A stretch of 64,000 bases of DNA from Chitinophaga agri (GCF_010093065.1 NZ_CP048113.1:5270001-5334000); one strand, 5' to 3'; numbered from the stretch's first letter, positions 42,724 through 52,037 are shown. Translations and numbers: made by a program. The notes: generated by a model from the sequence alone, not told the origin.

Positions 42724-43635
42724 CTATGGATGTTCACGCATCTGGAAAAACATCTTTATACAATAAAGGAATTTCCTGAATGGGTTACGCTTCTTCATCG
42801 CCAGCAGATATCTTTTATACACAAAGTATAAACGCATGCGATTGAAGTTATGTACCAGAGAATAGCTTTCATAGGTTTCCAGCAGGGCAGCAAAAACTTT
42901 CTTCTCTTTTGCAAATGCCGGCGGACAGGCATCGCGGAATGTCCGGATCCTGAACTTGGTCGCATCTATCCTCAGTTTGGTACCAGTATGCTTACTGGTT
43001 ACATTATTACCATGTTGTCTCCATTTTACAAATGGTTTATCCAGGTACTTAATCGTGCCATGCAGCGTTGTGAAGAACCCCAGCCAGAGGTCATGTGGCA
43101 TATTGGGGAATGGCATAGCCGCTTCTGCGATGGCTCTTTTCATGATCAATGCGTGTCCTGCCACACAGTTATCCGTAGCAAAACAAAGCGGATTGTCAAA
43201 GTCCTGTATGGCTTTCAGATCGGAATGGTTCCAGCGCTTCTGGAGGTCTTGCGTCACGATCTCAGAGTCGGAGGTGATCATGGGGTAATCTCCTATGGCA
43301 GCCATCAGCTCAGTTGTTTTCTCCGGCACCCAGATGTCGTCCTGGTCGGAAAAGGAGATATAGCTGCCCTTTGAAAGCGTGATGCCTTTTTCGAAGTTCT
43401 TGATGTATCCCAGGTTCACCTCATTCTCATATGCATGTACATGCGGATATTTTTGGGCATATCTTTCCAGTATTTCGAAGGTGTTATCGGTACTGCGGTC
43501 GTCCACCACAATGATTTCGGTATTGGGATATGTTTGCGCAATCAGCGAATCCATTTGTGCCTCAATATACTTTGCTCCGTTGTAGGTAGCTACCACTATC
43601 GATACCAGGGGGTACGCTGCTGTTTGGCTTGACAT
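42724..43635 (-). CDS. glycosyltransferase family 2
   Basis: The 303-residue GT-A enzyme begins SIVVATYNGAKYIEAQMDSL, with DDRSTDNT and the metal-binding SFSDQDDIWVPEK (DxD region) in standard positions, and a C-terminal HGNNVTSKHTG segment. It resembles rhamnosyl- and other inverting transferases of cell-surface polysaccharide synthesis. It stands alone here, away from the cluster at 1-13880, so its pathway is unknown. It ends 34 bases before the LRR gene, so the two may be co-transcribed. Confidence 0.92.
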   Translation of the reverse strand: MSSQTAAYPLVSIVVATYNGAKYIEAQMDSLIAQTYPNTEIIVVDDRSTDNTFEILERYAQKYPHVHAYENEVNLGYIKNFEKGITLSKGSYISFSDQDDIWVPEKTTELMAAIGDYPMITSDSEIVTQDLQKRWNHSDLKAIQDFDNPLCFATDNCVAGHALIMKRAIAEAAMPFPNMPHDLWLGFFTTLHGTIKYLDKPFVKWRQHGNNVTSKHTGTKLRIDATKFRIRTFRDACPPAFAKEKKVFAALLETYESYSLVHNFNRMRLYFVYKRYLLAMKKRNPFRKFLYCIKMFFQMREHP

Positions 43636-43743
43636 AGAAAAAAATGCTGTTAATAAGTTCGCCGTTTGGGCATTAAGGGAGTAAAAATATTGATATTCTT
43701 CATATTTACATAAAAATCACTATACGCCGGCCCCGGCAGCTAT

Positions 43744-43778
43744 ATGACCAAAAAACGCCAGGTATGCGGGTATACCTG
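43744..43778 (-). terminator. intrinsic terminator of a small-peptide gene
   Basis: On the minus strand GCCAGGTAT / ATACCTGGC is followed by GTTTTTT; it starts two bases after the stop codon of the 34-residue frame. Confidence 0.75.
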
Positions 43779-43780
43779 GC

Positions 43781-43885
43781 TTATAGTATCCATTCATCCT
43801 GCATGGTATATCGGGCATTTCGACTGCCAATAGCGGCTTTAAAAACTCCTAAAACCAGTAAACAGGCGATTAATAACGATTTCAT
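43781..43885 (-). CDS. 34-residue peptide with hydrophobic N-terminus
   Basis: The frame encodes MKSLLIACLLVLGVFKAAIG followed by SRNARYTMQDEWIL. The first 20 residues look like a signal peptide or membrane helix. The immediate downstream position of a good intrinsic terminator in the same direction argues that the frame is transcribed and ends where expected. A near -7 sequence (TAATTTG, one base short) lies upstream. No homologue is known to me. It could be a secreted peptide, a small membrane protein or the coding part of a small RNA. Confidence 0.5.
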   Translation of the reverse strand: MKSLLIACLLVLGVFKAAIGSRNARYTMQDEWIL

Positions 43886-43981
43886 AGTCAGGCGAAGCCT
43901 CAAATTACTATTTTCCCATTATCCACAACCGCTCACAAATCCATTTTTTTTCTCCAAATTACAGCCCTTTGGGGATTTATT

Positions 43982-45451
43982 ATGAATAAAGACGATCTAT
44001 ATTGGCTAATATCCACCTCGCCAGCTATACAAATGCTACGCTTGCGGAATACGCAATGGATTTTACCCTTCCTATATGGTGTTTTTAAGGAGGAGAACCG
44101 GTTTTCCATATCAGAAAGCCAACTCACCCGTCTGCTTGCCGAAACCCTTGGGCAGCAGGATGATGGTACCGAAGATCTGGAAGAAGCAAAGATCAACTTT
44201 GGAGAGGATGAAGAGACCCGCGCCAGAAAGTATATCCTGAACTGGGTGCAGAAAAGACTGTTGCAGGACTTACCGGACGCTGAAGGTAATACCCAGTATC
44301 AGCTGAGTGCTTACACCGAAAAGGTTTTTCAGTGGATGCAGGCCTTACAGCTGCGTCAACACGTAGGTACTGAAAGCCGGTTTAAACTGCTTTTCAACTC
44401 CCTGCGGGATATTGTGGAGAATACGGAAGATGACAGGGCTAAAAAACTGGAAATATTAAAGAACAAGCGATCGGAACTGGATAAAGAGATCAAGGCGCTG
44501 GAGCTGGGTATCGTTCCGGACAGGTATAACAACGCCCAGGTGGAAGAACGCCTGGAGCTGTTTACCCGACTGTGCTATGAACTGATCAGTGACTTCCGCG
44601 AAGTGGAAGATAACTTCAAATCCATTCACCGTACTATCGTAGAGCAACATACCAAAGCAGAACAAAGCAAAGGGGCCATCATTGGTTTCGCATTTGAAGC
44701 CTATGATTCCCTGCGCAACAGTAATCAGGGGAAGAGTTTCTATGCTTTCTGGGACTTCCTCATCTCCCGTGCCGGACAGGAGGAATGGCGCGAGTTGACG
44801 GAGCAGTTGCTGCATACAGTTGAAGAAAGGAAGATCAGTGCAGATGAACAGTTCCTTCAGAATATCAAATCAATGCTGTTGCAGCAGGGTAAAACGGTAT
44901 ATGATGCCAACGATAAAATGGCTGAAAAGCTGAGTCGTATCATTTCTGAAAAAGAAATTGCCCGCCATCGACGCTTGCGTAAGCAGATCAACAGTATCAA
45001 GGAGTTCGTTTTTGACCTGAGAGAAGAAAACCAGGACATTGACTGCGGTATTTCCATTGATGACGGTGCCCAGATCAAAATGGTTATGGAGAAGAAGCTG
45101 GCACTGGAGCAAAAGAAAGCCAATGTGGAAGTGAAACAACCTTCCAATGCGACAGAACAGATAGCCGATATAGAGCGTTTCAGCCGCCTGCTGAATACCT
45201 CTTTCATCAACAGAAAACAGCTGTGGCAGAAAGTAGAACATGTGCTGAAAGGTAAACAGACGGCCACACTGAAAGAAGTGCTGGAAGAATCACCACTGGA
45301 ATATGGGCTGGCGGAAATCATCAGTTACTATGATTTTCTGCGTGAGAAATCCAGTCGCGCATACATCGTAAAGAACACTACTGAACTGATACCGTTAAAT
45401 CCGGAGCAGACAAGATTTGTAGAAGTTCCATATCTATTATTTGGAAAATAA
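43982..45451 (+). CDS. jetA: JetA/MksF-like subunit (DUF3375) of a Wadjet/Mks SMC system
   Basis: The 489-residue protein matches DUF3375, the kleisin-type subunit called JetA in Wadjet and MksF in bacterial Mks condensins. Landmarks are the N-terminal winged-helix-like region (SPAIQMLRLRNTQWILPFLYGVF), a central helical part with EDRAKKLEILKNKRSELDKEIKALELG followed by IVPDRYNNAQVEERLELF, and a C-terminal region ending TRFVEVPYLLFGK. In Wadjet it bridges the heads of JetC and binds JetB. The gene is first in a three-gene operon; jetB begins 15 bases after its stop. No clear TAnnTTTG box was found upstream. Confidence 0.88.
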   Translation: MNKDDLYWLISTSPAIQMLRLRNTQWILPFLYGVFKEENRFSISESQLTRLLAETLGQQDDGTEDLEEAKINFGEDEETRARKYILNWVQKRLLQDLPDAEGNTQYQLSAYTEKVFQWMQALQLRQHVGTESRFKLLFNSLRDIVENTEDDRAKKLEILKNKRSELDKEIKALELGIVPDRYNNAQVEERLELFTRLCYELISDFREVEDNFKSIHRTIVEQHTKAEQSKGAIIGFAFEAYDSLRNSNQGKSFYAFWDFLISRAGQEEWRELTEQLLHTVEERKISADEQFLQNIKSMLLQQGKTVYDANDKMAEKLSRIISEKEIARHRRLRKQINSIKEFVFDLREENQDIDCGISIDDGAQIKMVMEKKLALEQKKANVEVKQPSNATEQIADIERFSRLLNTSFINRKQLWQKVEHVLKGKQTATLKEVLEESPLEYGLAEIISYYDFLREKSSRAYIVKNTTELIPLNPEQTRFVEVPYLLFGK

Positions 45452-45466
45452 ACAGGATATACTATT

Positions 45467-46063
45467 ATGAGCACAGCGAAAATACTACCTTATGCAGCAG
45501 TAGTGGTAAAACTATTGAAAGGCCCCGTAGAATATGTAGAGAAAGGTGCATGGGAAAAACTGTTGCAATATAAGGTCGAACTGACCGGTTTCCTGCAGCA
45601 GCTCGGCCTGTACCTCGTGTTAGATGAACAGGACGGGTATGCTTTTGTAAAACATGCATTGTCTGAAGATGATGAAGCATATGTGAGCTGGGTACACCGT
45701 CGTTCTTTCAGCTATGAGGAAAGCATTATGCTGGTACTTTTGCGTGAAATGATGGCTGAATTTGAGATCAGTGAGTCAGCTTCCCGTGAACTGATCAAGA
45801 AACGCCGTGAGATAAAAGAATACGCAGAGCTCTTCTTCAAGGAAGGTGCCAGCCGTATCAAATTCCTGAAAGAGATCGACAAGCTGATTGACAAAGTGGA
45901 AGAAAGCGGATTCCTGCATCGCATAGAAAATCATGAAGTGCCGGACGAACAAAAGTTCAGGATCAGAAAAATTATTAAAGCAAAGGTAGACAGTGAAGCG
46001 CTCGAGACTTTCCAGCAGCAACTCAGCGAACTGGCAGTTGGCAGCACTGTAGAGGCGGAATAA
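45467..46063 (+). CDS. jetB: JetB/MksE-like subunit (DUF4194)
   Basis: The 198-residue protein matches the DUF4194/MksE family, a tandem winged-helix KITE-like subunit. Seen are the start KILPYAAVVVKLLKGPVEY, a central LDEQDGYAFVKHALSEDD strand region and RRSFSYEESIMLVLLREMMAEFE, with the usual second domain ending FRIRKIIKAKVDSEALETFQQQL. It should dimerise and bind JetA. It lies between jetA and jetC with gaps of 15 and 28 bases, and all three read as one operon. Confidence 0.87.
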   Translation: MSTAKILPYAAVVVKLLKGPVEYVEKGAWEKLLQYKVELTGFLQQLGLYLVLDEQDGYAFVKHALSEDDEAYVSWVHRRSFSYEESIMLVLLREMMAEFEISESASRELIKKRREIKEYAELFFKEGASRIKFLKEIDKLIDKVEESGFLHRIENHEVPDEQKFRIRKIIKAKVDSEALETFQQQLSELAVGSTVEAE

Positions 46064-46091
46064 CATACCTTAAAAACTTTTTGTTAGCATA

Positions 46092-49000
46092 ATGCAGTTA
46101 AACGTTTTCAGTACTGATAATCATAAGAGTGGATTCCGGTTGCAATACCTTGAAGTATTGAACTGGGGTACATTTGACGAACATATCCACAGCATCAAAC
46201 CTAACGGGGAAACCAGTTTGCTGACAGGTGCCAATGGTAGTGGTAAGACCACTTTTATTGATGCCCTGCTAACACTCATGGTACCTGAGAAGAGATACCG
46301 TTTCTATAACCAGAGTAGTGGTAGTGAGAAGAAAGGTGACAGAACGGAAGATTCTTATGTAATGGGCGGATATGGTATGGTCAACAACGAGGCGACCGGT
46401 ATTACCAAAACCCTTTATTTAAGAGAGAACAAGGAAGATGCATACAGTATACTGCTGGCCAACTTTGCCAATGAAGCGGACCAGTATGTTACCCTGTTCC
46501 AGGTAAGGTATTTCGTGAATGGGGATATGCGTAAGATCTTCGGTGTGGCACACCGCGCAATGCATATCGCTGACGACTTTAGCCCGTTTGATATGGGTGG
46601 CGCCTGGAAGAAACGTATCGATCAGCTGTACAATAAAGGCGGCCGCCGACAGGTAGAATGGTTCGATGCTGCCAGCAAGTACGCGCAGCGTATGGTAGAT
46701 GCACTCGGTATGCAGAGTATTCAGGCATTGCAACTGTTTAACCAGACTGTAGGTATCAAGGTGTTGGGTAACCTGGATGACTTTATCCGCACCAACATGC
46801 TGGAGCCGCGCAATATGGAAGAGCAGTTCCAGGAGTTAAAGAAACACCTGACCACGCTGCTCGACGCACAGCGGAATATTGAAAAGGCAGAGGAGCAGAT
46901 ACGTTTGCTGACGCCTATCAAAGATCACCATGAGAATTTCTCATCTTACCAGACGTCTATACGTCAACTTAAACAGGAGCTCAATACAGCTACTATCTGG
47001 AATAGCTTTACCCGTAGTCAGTTACTGACACAGGCGCTGGTAGAACGTCGCCAGGAAGTAGAGTCGCTGCAAAAAAAGATTGAAGAGACGAAGGTGAATA
47101 TGGCGGACCTGCAGGAGCAGGAACGTGTGACGAAGAACCTGATGGAGCAGAATAAAGCCGGTCAGCGTTTGCAACAGCTGGAAAAAGATATTCAGGAACT
47201 GGAGAAGAGAAAGGCCACGGCGGAGCAAAACCTGAAGGAATTCAGTGCATGGTGCGATACCCTGCATCTGAAAGATGAAGATATGAACGATGAAGCCACT
47301 TATCAGCGTATCCTGAAAGAGGTGAACCGTGCGTCACTCAAACTGGAAACAGAGCAACGTCTGAACGAAGAGGATGAATATAGTGCCAAGAGAGTAAAGG
47401 AACGCGCCGAATCTGAGAAAGAGACGCTGGAAAAGGAAATTGAATTATTACACCAGTCCAGGAACAATATTCCTTCTCACCTGGTTGATCTCCGTAAAGA
47501 AATCTGTCAAAGCCTTAGGATCGATGTAAGCGAGATCCTGTTTGCAGGAGAACTGATACAGGTAAAGTCGGAAGAGATTGAATGGCAGCCGGCACTGGAG
47601 AAGTTGTTACACTCCTTCTCGCTGCGCCTGTTAGTGCCGGAGAAGTACTATAAAAAAGTGACTTCCTACGTGAACAGCAATAACCTGCGTACACGCCTGA
47701 TCTACTATCAGATCAAGGAATCAGCATTAAACCTGTATCCGGATGATGATACGGTGTATCATAAGCTGGAGTTCCATCCGGATCATAAGCTGAGCCCTTG
47801 GGTGCAGCAGCAGGTGATTCAGCAGTTCAGCTATGTGTGTGTGAACAGTGAAAGAGAGCTGCAACGACATGATATGGCGATCACAGTGGAAGGTTTGCAG
47901 AAGAACCGTGACAGGCATGAAAAGGATGACCGTGCACACAGTAATGATGCATCCCGTTATGTCATGGGCTGGAATAATGAGCGGAAGAAAGACGCACTCA
48001 TCGCAAAAAGAAGCAAACTGAATGAAGCGATCATTTCATCCAATGAAATACTGCAAACCTGTAAATCAAGAGCAGCCAGACTGCAAAAGCAATTCTATGC
48101 AGTAGGTCGTCTGAAAGAACATAAAGGATTTGATGAGATCAATATTGGTAAGATCCAGAAAGCCATTCGTAAGGCACAGGACCAGATAGGCGCATTGACA
48201 GATGATAACCAGGAGCTGGACTCACTGAAACAGCAATTGCTGGAGATTGAGCGTCAGAAAGATGACAATCAGGAAGCCCAGGCCATGTTGATCAGAAATG
48301 AGGCCCTGCAGCAACGGAATATAGAGGACATGGAAGAAGAGCTGCAGGCAATGCAGCATCTCTTACAGCATATTACGGAAGGAGATAAGGACGAGTTGCT
48401 CAACTTCCAGCAGCAGAATAGCCATCTGTTAGGTAATGTGACATTGGAGAATGTTGGTGCTATCTACAAGTCCCTCCGTGAGAATAAAGAGCAGGACCTG
48501 AAACTGGCAGAGGAAGCCCGTCATAAAGAAGAGGTGATGCTGAACAGAAGTATCAGCCGTCTGAAAAACCCACAGGCAGATGTATTACAACGTTTTCCTG
48601 ACTGGATCTCGGATGTACACGGATTATCTGATGATGCCGGCAATGCAACTGAATATATCGAATGGCTGGATAAACTGACGAATGATAACCTGCCACGGTT
48701 CAAAAAAGATTTCGAAAGCTATATCAATGTCACTATCACTTATAAGATCGGCGGATTGAATGAGGAGATGGAGAAGTGGGAACGTGACATCAGCACAACT
48801 ATTCAGAAGCTGAACGACTCACTGGCTGCTATCAACTTTAACCGTATGCCGGATACCTACATACAGCTGGTAAAACGGCCGGTAGCTTCCGGTTCAGAGG
48901 CCCGTGAATTTAAGAGCCGTTTGCTGGATGCATTACCGCAGGAAGCTAACTGGCAACAAAGTACATTTGACGAGAAGGCGAAACACTTCCGGGAAAAGGT

Positions 49001-49493
49001 ACAACCGTTGATCGCCGCGCTGGATGAGAGCGAGGCTTACCGTGCACGTGTACTCGATGCCCGTAACTGGTTTGAATTCTGGGCAGATGAGCGTTTCCGT
49101 GAAACGAACGAGTCCAAGAAGATCTATCGTCAGATGGGACAGTTATCGGGAGGAGAAAAGGCGCAGCTGACCTATACCATCCTGTGTAGTGCGATCGCCT
49201 ACCAGTTTGGTATCACACGTGAGGGCAAGAATGCAAGAAGTCTGCGTTTTATTGCAGTGGATGAAAGCTTCAGTAACCAGGATGAGGAAAAGGCAACTTA
49301 CCTGATGGAGCTTTGCAAACAGTTACACCTGCAATTGCTGGTAGTAACACCGAGTGATAAGATCCAGATCGTACAGAACTTCATTGCACACGTACACCTG
49401 GTGCAACGTGTGAATGGCCGTCAAAGTGTACTGTATAATATGACGGTAAAGGAATTGCAGGATAAGAAGATCGATACAGAAGTGGCTGTATAG
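46092..49493 (+). CDS. jetC: JetC/MksB-like SMC ATPase
   Basis: The 1133-residue protein is the SMC-like motor of the Wadjet/Mks class (COG4913-like). Walker A is GANGSGKTTFIDAL (GxxxxGKT at about residues 46-53); the ABC signature QLSGGEKAQL is at about 1017 and Walker B LRFIAVDESFSNQDE at about 1050-1062, followed by a conserved VVTPSDKIQIVQNF. Between them are two coiled coils (about 270-440 and 640-830) flanking a hinge region. Early residues (LLTGANG and FYNQSSGSEKKGDRTEDSYV) are typical of JetC. In Wadjet the motor extrudes DNA loops so that JetD can cut small circular plasmids. Here a terminator follows 18 bases after the stop and no jetD is present. Confidence 0.9.
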   Translation: MQLNVFSTDNHKSGFRLQYLEVLNWGTFDEHIHSIKPNGETSLLTGANGSGKTTFIDALLTLMVPEKRYRFYNQSSGSEKKGDRTEDSYVMGGYGMVNNEATGITKTLYLRENKEDAYSILLANFANEADQYVTLFQVRYFVNGDMRKIFGVAHRAMHIADDFSPFDMGGAWKKRIDQLYNKGGRRQVEWFDAASKYAQRMVDALGMQSIQALQLFNQTVGIKVLGNLDDFIRTNMLEPRNMEEQFQELKKHLTTLLDAQRNIEKAEEQIRLLTPIKDHHENFSSYQTSIRQLKQELNTATIWNSFTRSQLLTQALVERRQEVESLQKKIEETKVNMADLQEQERVTKNLMEQNKAGQRLQQLEKDIQELEKRKATAEQNLKEFSAWCDTLHLKDEDMNDEATYQRILKEVNRASLKLETEQRLNEEDEYSAKRVKERAESEKETLEKEIELLHQSRNNIPSHLVDLRKEICQSLRIDVSEILFAGELIQVKSEEIEWQPALEKLLHSFSLRLLVPEKYYKKVTSYVNSNNLRTRLIYYQIKESALNLYPDDDTVYHKLEFHPDHKLSPWVQQQVIQQFSYVCVNSERELQRHDMAITVEGLQKNRDRHEKDDRAHSNDASRYVMGWNNERKKDALIAKRSKLNEAIISSNEILQTCKSRAARLQKQFYAVGRLKEHKGFDEINIGKIQKAIRKAQDQIGALTDDNQELDSLKQQLLEIERQKDDNQEAQAMLIRNEALQQRNIEDMEEELQAMQHLLQHITEGDKDELLNFQQQNSHLLGNVTLENVGAIYKSLRENKEQDLKLAEEARHKEEVMLNRSISRLKNPQADVLQRFPDWISDVHGLSDDAGNATEYIEWLDKLTNDNLPRFKKDFESYINVTITYKIGGLNEEMEKWERDISTTIQKLNDSLAAINFNRMPDTYIQLVKRPVASGSEAREFKSRLLDALPQEANWQQSTFDEKAKHFREKVQPLIAALDESEAYRARVLDARNWFEFWADERFRETNESKKIYRQMGQLSGGEKAQLTYTILCSAIAYQFGITREGKNARSLRFIAVDESFSNQDEEKATYLMELCKQLHLQLLVVTPSDKIQIVQNFIAHVHLVQRVNGRQSVLYNMTVKELQDKKIDTEVAV

Positions 49494-49511
49494 ATACTCC
49501 TGAAAGAATAT

Positions 49512-49557
49512 AAAAGAAAACGCTTCGGCCAGTTAGCTGAAGCGTTTTCTTTTTATT
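49512..49557 (+). terminator. intrinsic terminator ending the jetABC operon
   Basis: AGAAAACGCTTC / GAAGCGTTTTCT stem with a 12-base loop and TTTTTATT; with flanking A-run it could also serve the facing alcohol dehydrogenase gene. It closes the operon right after jetC. Confidence 0.88.
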
Positions 49558-49572
49558 AGTATGTGTGGCTGA

Positions 49573-50733
49573 CTAATAGCTCATTTCAACGATCTTTTCC
49601 ACATCTGCGGGCGTCAGTGCTTTTCTTTCACCAAGTCCGTTCCAGCCTCTTTCGGTGAACTTCTGCGAAATGATCTGCGCTGTGCCTTTAAACTCCCCGG
49701 TGTATGCTGATAGGCGGGTATTGATATCCATGGAATGAAAGAAATCTTCCGTTGCTTTGATACCAGCAGTGGCCTTTTCGTCTGTAGTGCCAGTAGTAAT
49801 GTTCCAGACACGTTCTGCGTATTGCGCCAGTTTTTCTTTCTTACCGTCAAAATTATAGCGGTAGTGAGAAGGGGCAATAATGGCGAGTGTACGGGCATGG
49901 TCAATACCAAAGAGCGCGGTCAGTTCGTGCCCCATGGCATGCACGGCCCAGTCGGTTGGAACTCCTTTCTGTATCAGTCCATTCAATGCCATGGTGCAGC
50001 TCCACATAAAGTTGGCGGCTGCCTCATAGTCAGACGGATCTTTTATCACTTTAGGGGCTACTTCTACCAGCGTCTGCATGATGCTTTCGGCTATTCTATC
50101 CTGCAATAATGCACCGATAGGATAGGTCATGTATTGTTCCAGCACATGGGTGAAAGCATCTGTTATTCCATTCGCCAGCTGACGTTTTGGTATAGATGCG
50201 ACTACTTGTGGGTCGAGCACGGAGAACTGCGGAAACAGCCCCGGGCCACCCATAGTGAACTTCTCCTGTGTTTCATGACGGCTGATGACTGCGCCCGAGT
50301 TCATTTCGGAAGCAGTAGCAGGGAGGGTAAGTACGGTGCCAAATGGCAACCCTACTTTTGTAACAATCCGCTGGGCAAGTATATCCCATGGATTATCTCC
50401 ATCATATAGTGCAGCGGAGGAAAGGAATTTGACGCCGTCAATCACGGAACCACCGCCAACTGCCAGCATGAAGTCGATCTTTTCTTCTTTAATCACCTTT
50501 AGGGCCTTCAGCAGTACCTCATATTCGGGATTAGCAGGAATACCGCCAAACTCAAGTACGGTGAATCCATCTAACGCGGATCTTACCTGATCATAAATAC
50601 CATTCTGTTTAATACTACCACCACCATAAAGCATCAATACTTTAGCTCCGGAAGGAATTTCTTTCGCAAGACTGGCGATCTGTCCTTTGCCAAACAAGAT
50701 CTTGGTAGGATTCCTGAATTCAAAATTTAGCAT
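49573..50733 (-). CDS. iron-containing alcohol dehydrogenase, YqhD-like
   Basis: The 386-residue group III alcohol dehydrogenase has the start NFEFRNPTKILFGKGQI, the NAD(P)-binding GGGSVIDGVKF (about residues 94-104) and the metal-binding part TDAFTHVLEQYM together with VHAMGHELTALFGIDHARTLAI. This matches the YqhD group, NADPH-dependent aldehyde reductases that detoxify short-chain aldehydes. It is monocistronic with a -7 box at 50778-50785. Confidence 0.9.
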   Translation of the reverse strand: MLNFEFRNPTKILFGKGQIASLAKEIPSGAKVLMLYGGGSIKQNGIYDQVRSALDGFTVLEFGGIPANPEYEVLLKALKVIKEEKIDFMLAVGGGSVIDGVKFLSSAALYDGDNPWDILAQRIVTKVGLPFGTVLTLPATASEMNSGAVISRHETQEKFTMGGPGLFPQFSVLDPQVVASIPKRQLANGITDAFTHVLEQYMTYPIGALLQDRIAESIMQTLVEVAPKVIKDPSDYEAAANFMWSCTMALNGLIQKGVPTDWAVHAMGHELTALFGIDHARTLAIIAPSHYRYNFDGKKEKLAQYAERVWNITTGTTDEKATAGIKATEDFFHSMDINTRLSAYTGEFKGTAQIISQKFTERGWNGLGERKALTPADVEKIVEMSY

Positions 50734-50777
50734 ATGGGCTCTGTTTGTTAAGTAAGTGTGCGGCTAATTACGCAAGG

Positions 50778-50785
50778 CAAAAGTA
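50778..50785 (-). promoter_or_regulatory. -7 box TACTTTTG for the alcohol dehydrogenase gene
   Basis: Full match to TAnnTTTG on the minus strand, 44 bases before ATG 50733. Confidence 0.45.
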
Positions 50786-51059
50786 ACGCCCTGCGCACTA
50801 TGAATAACATGCTATTACATGAAATAGTTTGCCTGCCATTGTTAAAAATTAACTGTGCAGCAGGGCATTTGGGCAGGGTTATGCCGTAAAAGTGCTATTT
50901 GACATGGTCAATTATCAACTGTGACAGGTTATAGATGTGAAAATTTTTTTATTCATTATCAGGAAGATAAAACATTGACATCATCAAGTATGGGATAACA
51001 GTGTGAAAATAGTATCAGAAAAGGTGGAAACTGACAGGAGGCTTGTTCTGTGCTTCGCC
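50786..51059. other. intergenic region without a supported gene
   Basis: About 270 bases, AT-rich, between the alcohol dehydrogenase promoter and the tandem repeat. No frame with recognisable features and no promoter match on the plus strand were found. Confidence 0.5.
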
Positions 51060-51103
51060 GTCGCTAGTTCGTCGCTTATTCGTCGCTAGTTCGTCCAATG
51101 TTC
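51060..51103. repeat. four tandem 11-bp repeats
   Basis: GTCGCTAGTTC, GTCGCTTATTC, GTCGCTAGTTC and GTCCAATGTTC follow one another without gaps, with copies 1 and 3 identical; the next bases (GTTCGG) look like a partial fifth copy. The period is one helical turn. The region lies between a divergent-type promoter region and the end of a minus-strand gene. Confidence 0.85.
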
Positions 51104-51235
51104 GTTCGGAAGCTGATATCCTCTGTGAATAAGGGCCTTCCTGTTTTCTCATTATTTGAAACGATACTTTTTTCACACCCGGCGAATGCGATCATATACT
51201 TTAGAGGAAGGCATATCCAGCCTCCTGGATGGGGG
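51104..51235. other. downstream region of the membrane protein gene
   Basis: No gene seen. A weak AGCC/GGCT stem lies just past the stop codon at 51216-51238. Confidence 0.4.
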
Positions 51236-51946
51236 CTATCGGAACAGGAGTATTGCAATAAGTGCAGAGCAGATCAATAAAAATATATAACCGAATAATT
51301 TACTCCAGGCGTTCAGTGGTTTTATGGCTATCATAAATCCGCCCCATATCAGTATACTTCCTGCAGCAACAGCAGCTGGCCATGTGATGTCAACATTCTG
51401 CATAGTGAGTAAGTTGAATACAATTAACGATATGAAAATAGCAATCACCAACAGTACATTCAGGAGGAGTTCTCCGATGCTGTTTGTTTTTTTTAAATCC
51501 AGATGTTGCGACAATACGTGTCTTATCTGATCATAGTTTTCAATGTTGGCCGGAATAACGATCTTGTCTTTTAATCTGCCGCCCTTAATTACAATTCGCT
51601 TATTGAAGGCATGCTCCTTTGCGGATTTTATCTTTGTAAAACCGATCGTCACAATATCACCTGTTGCGGTCTCACAAGCGATACTATTCTCATCAATTGT
51701 TAGTTTATAACCAGCATTTCTTTCACTTTCTGTTTTCGCATTATCATATAAAAAGACAGTTCTTGTAACGATAAATACCGTAGCAAATAAAAAACTTGAT
51801 AGTAGGCTGTCTTCTGGCGCGCGATTTTTCATTAAATGCCCTATGATGCCGATACTTATTACCAGGGGAATGGCTATCAAGGTCTCTTTGATCAGCCGTT
51901 TCTTCTCGATGGCAGGGGTAATTGGGATAAGTTTATACGTGTTCAT
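51236..51946 (-). CDS. membrane protein with a PH-like (YcxB-type) domain
   Basis: ATG 51946 is taken as start; an in-frame extension to 52144 would overlap the cupin gene on the other strand and has no homologous look. The 236-residue protein has two helices at the N-terminal side (LIAIPLVISIGIIGHLM and SSFLFATVFIVTRTVFLY), a soluble beta-rich domain with YKLTIDENSIACETATGD and KRIVIKGGRLKDKIVIPA that resembles bacterial PH-like YcxB domains, and two C-terminal helices. Function is unknown. It appears monocistronic. Confidence 0.6.
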   Translation of the reverse strand: MNTYKLIPITPAIEKKRLIKETLIAIPLVISIGIIGHLMKNRAPEDSLLSSFLFATVFIVTRTVFLYDNAKTESERNAGYKLTIDENSIACETATGDIVTIGFTKIKSAKEHAFNKRIVIKGGRLKDKIVIPANIENYDQIRHVLSQHLDLKKTNSIGELLLNVLLVIAIFISLIVFNLLTMQNVDITWPAAVAAGSILIWGGFMIAIKPLNAWSKLFGYIFLLICSALIAILLFR

Positions 51947-52037
51947 GAACCATGGGTTATGCCCCAATTTACTGGATTTTAGCAAAAATTTAAGGTAAAC
52001 AATTCTATCTTGTGTGTGAAACAATGAATCAATAGCC

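Noticed and set aside
44857..45321. 154-codon minus-strand frame opposite jetA
   Set aside because: It is opposite the DUF3375 coding region, Ser/Cys-rich and without motifs; not a candidate for the missing JetD, which has about 390 residues and a Toprim-like core.
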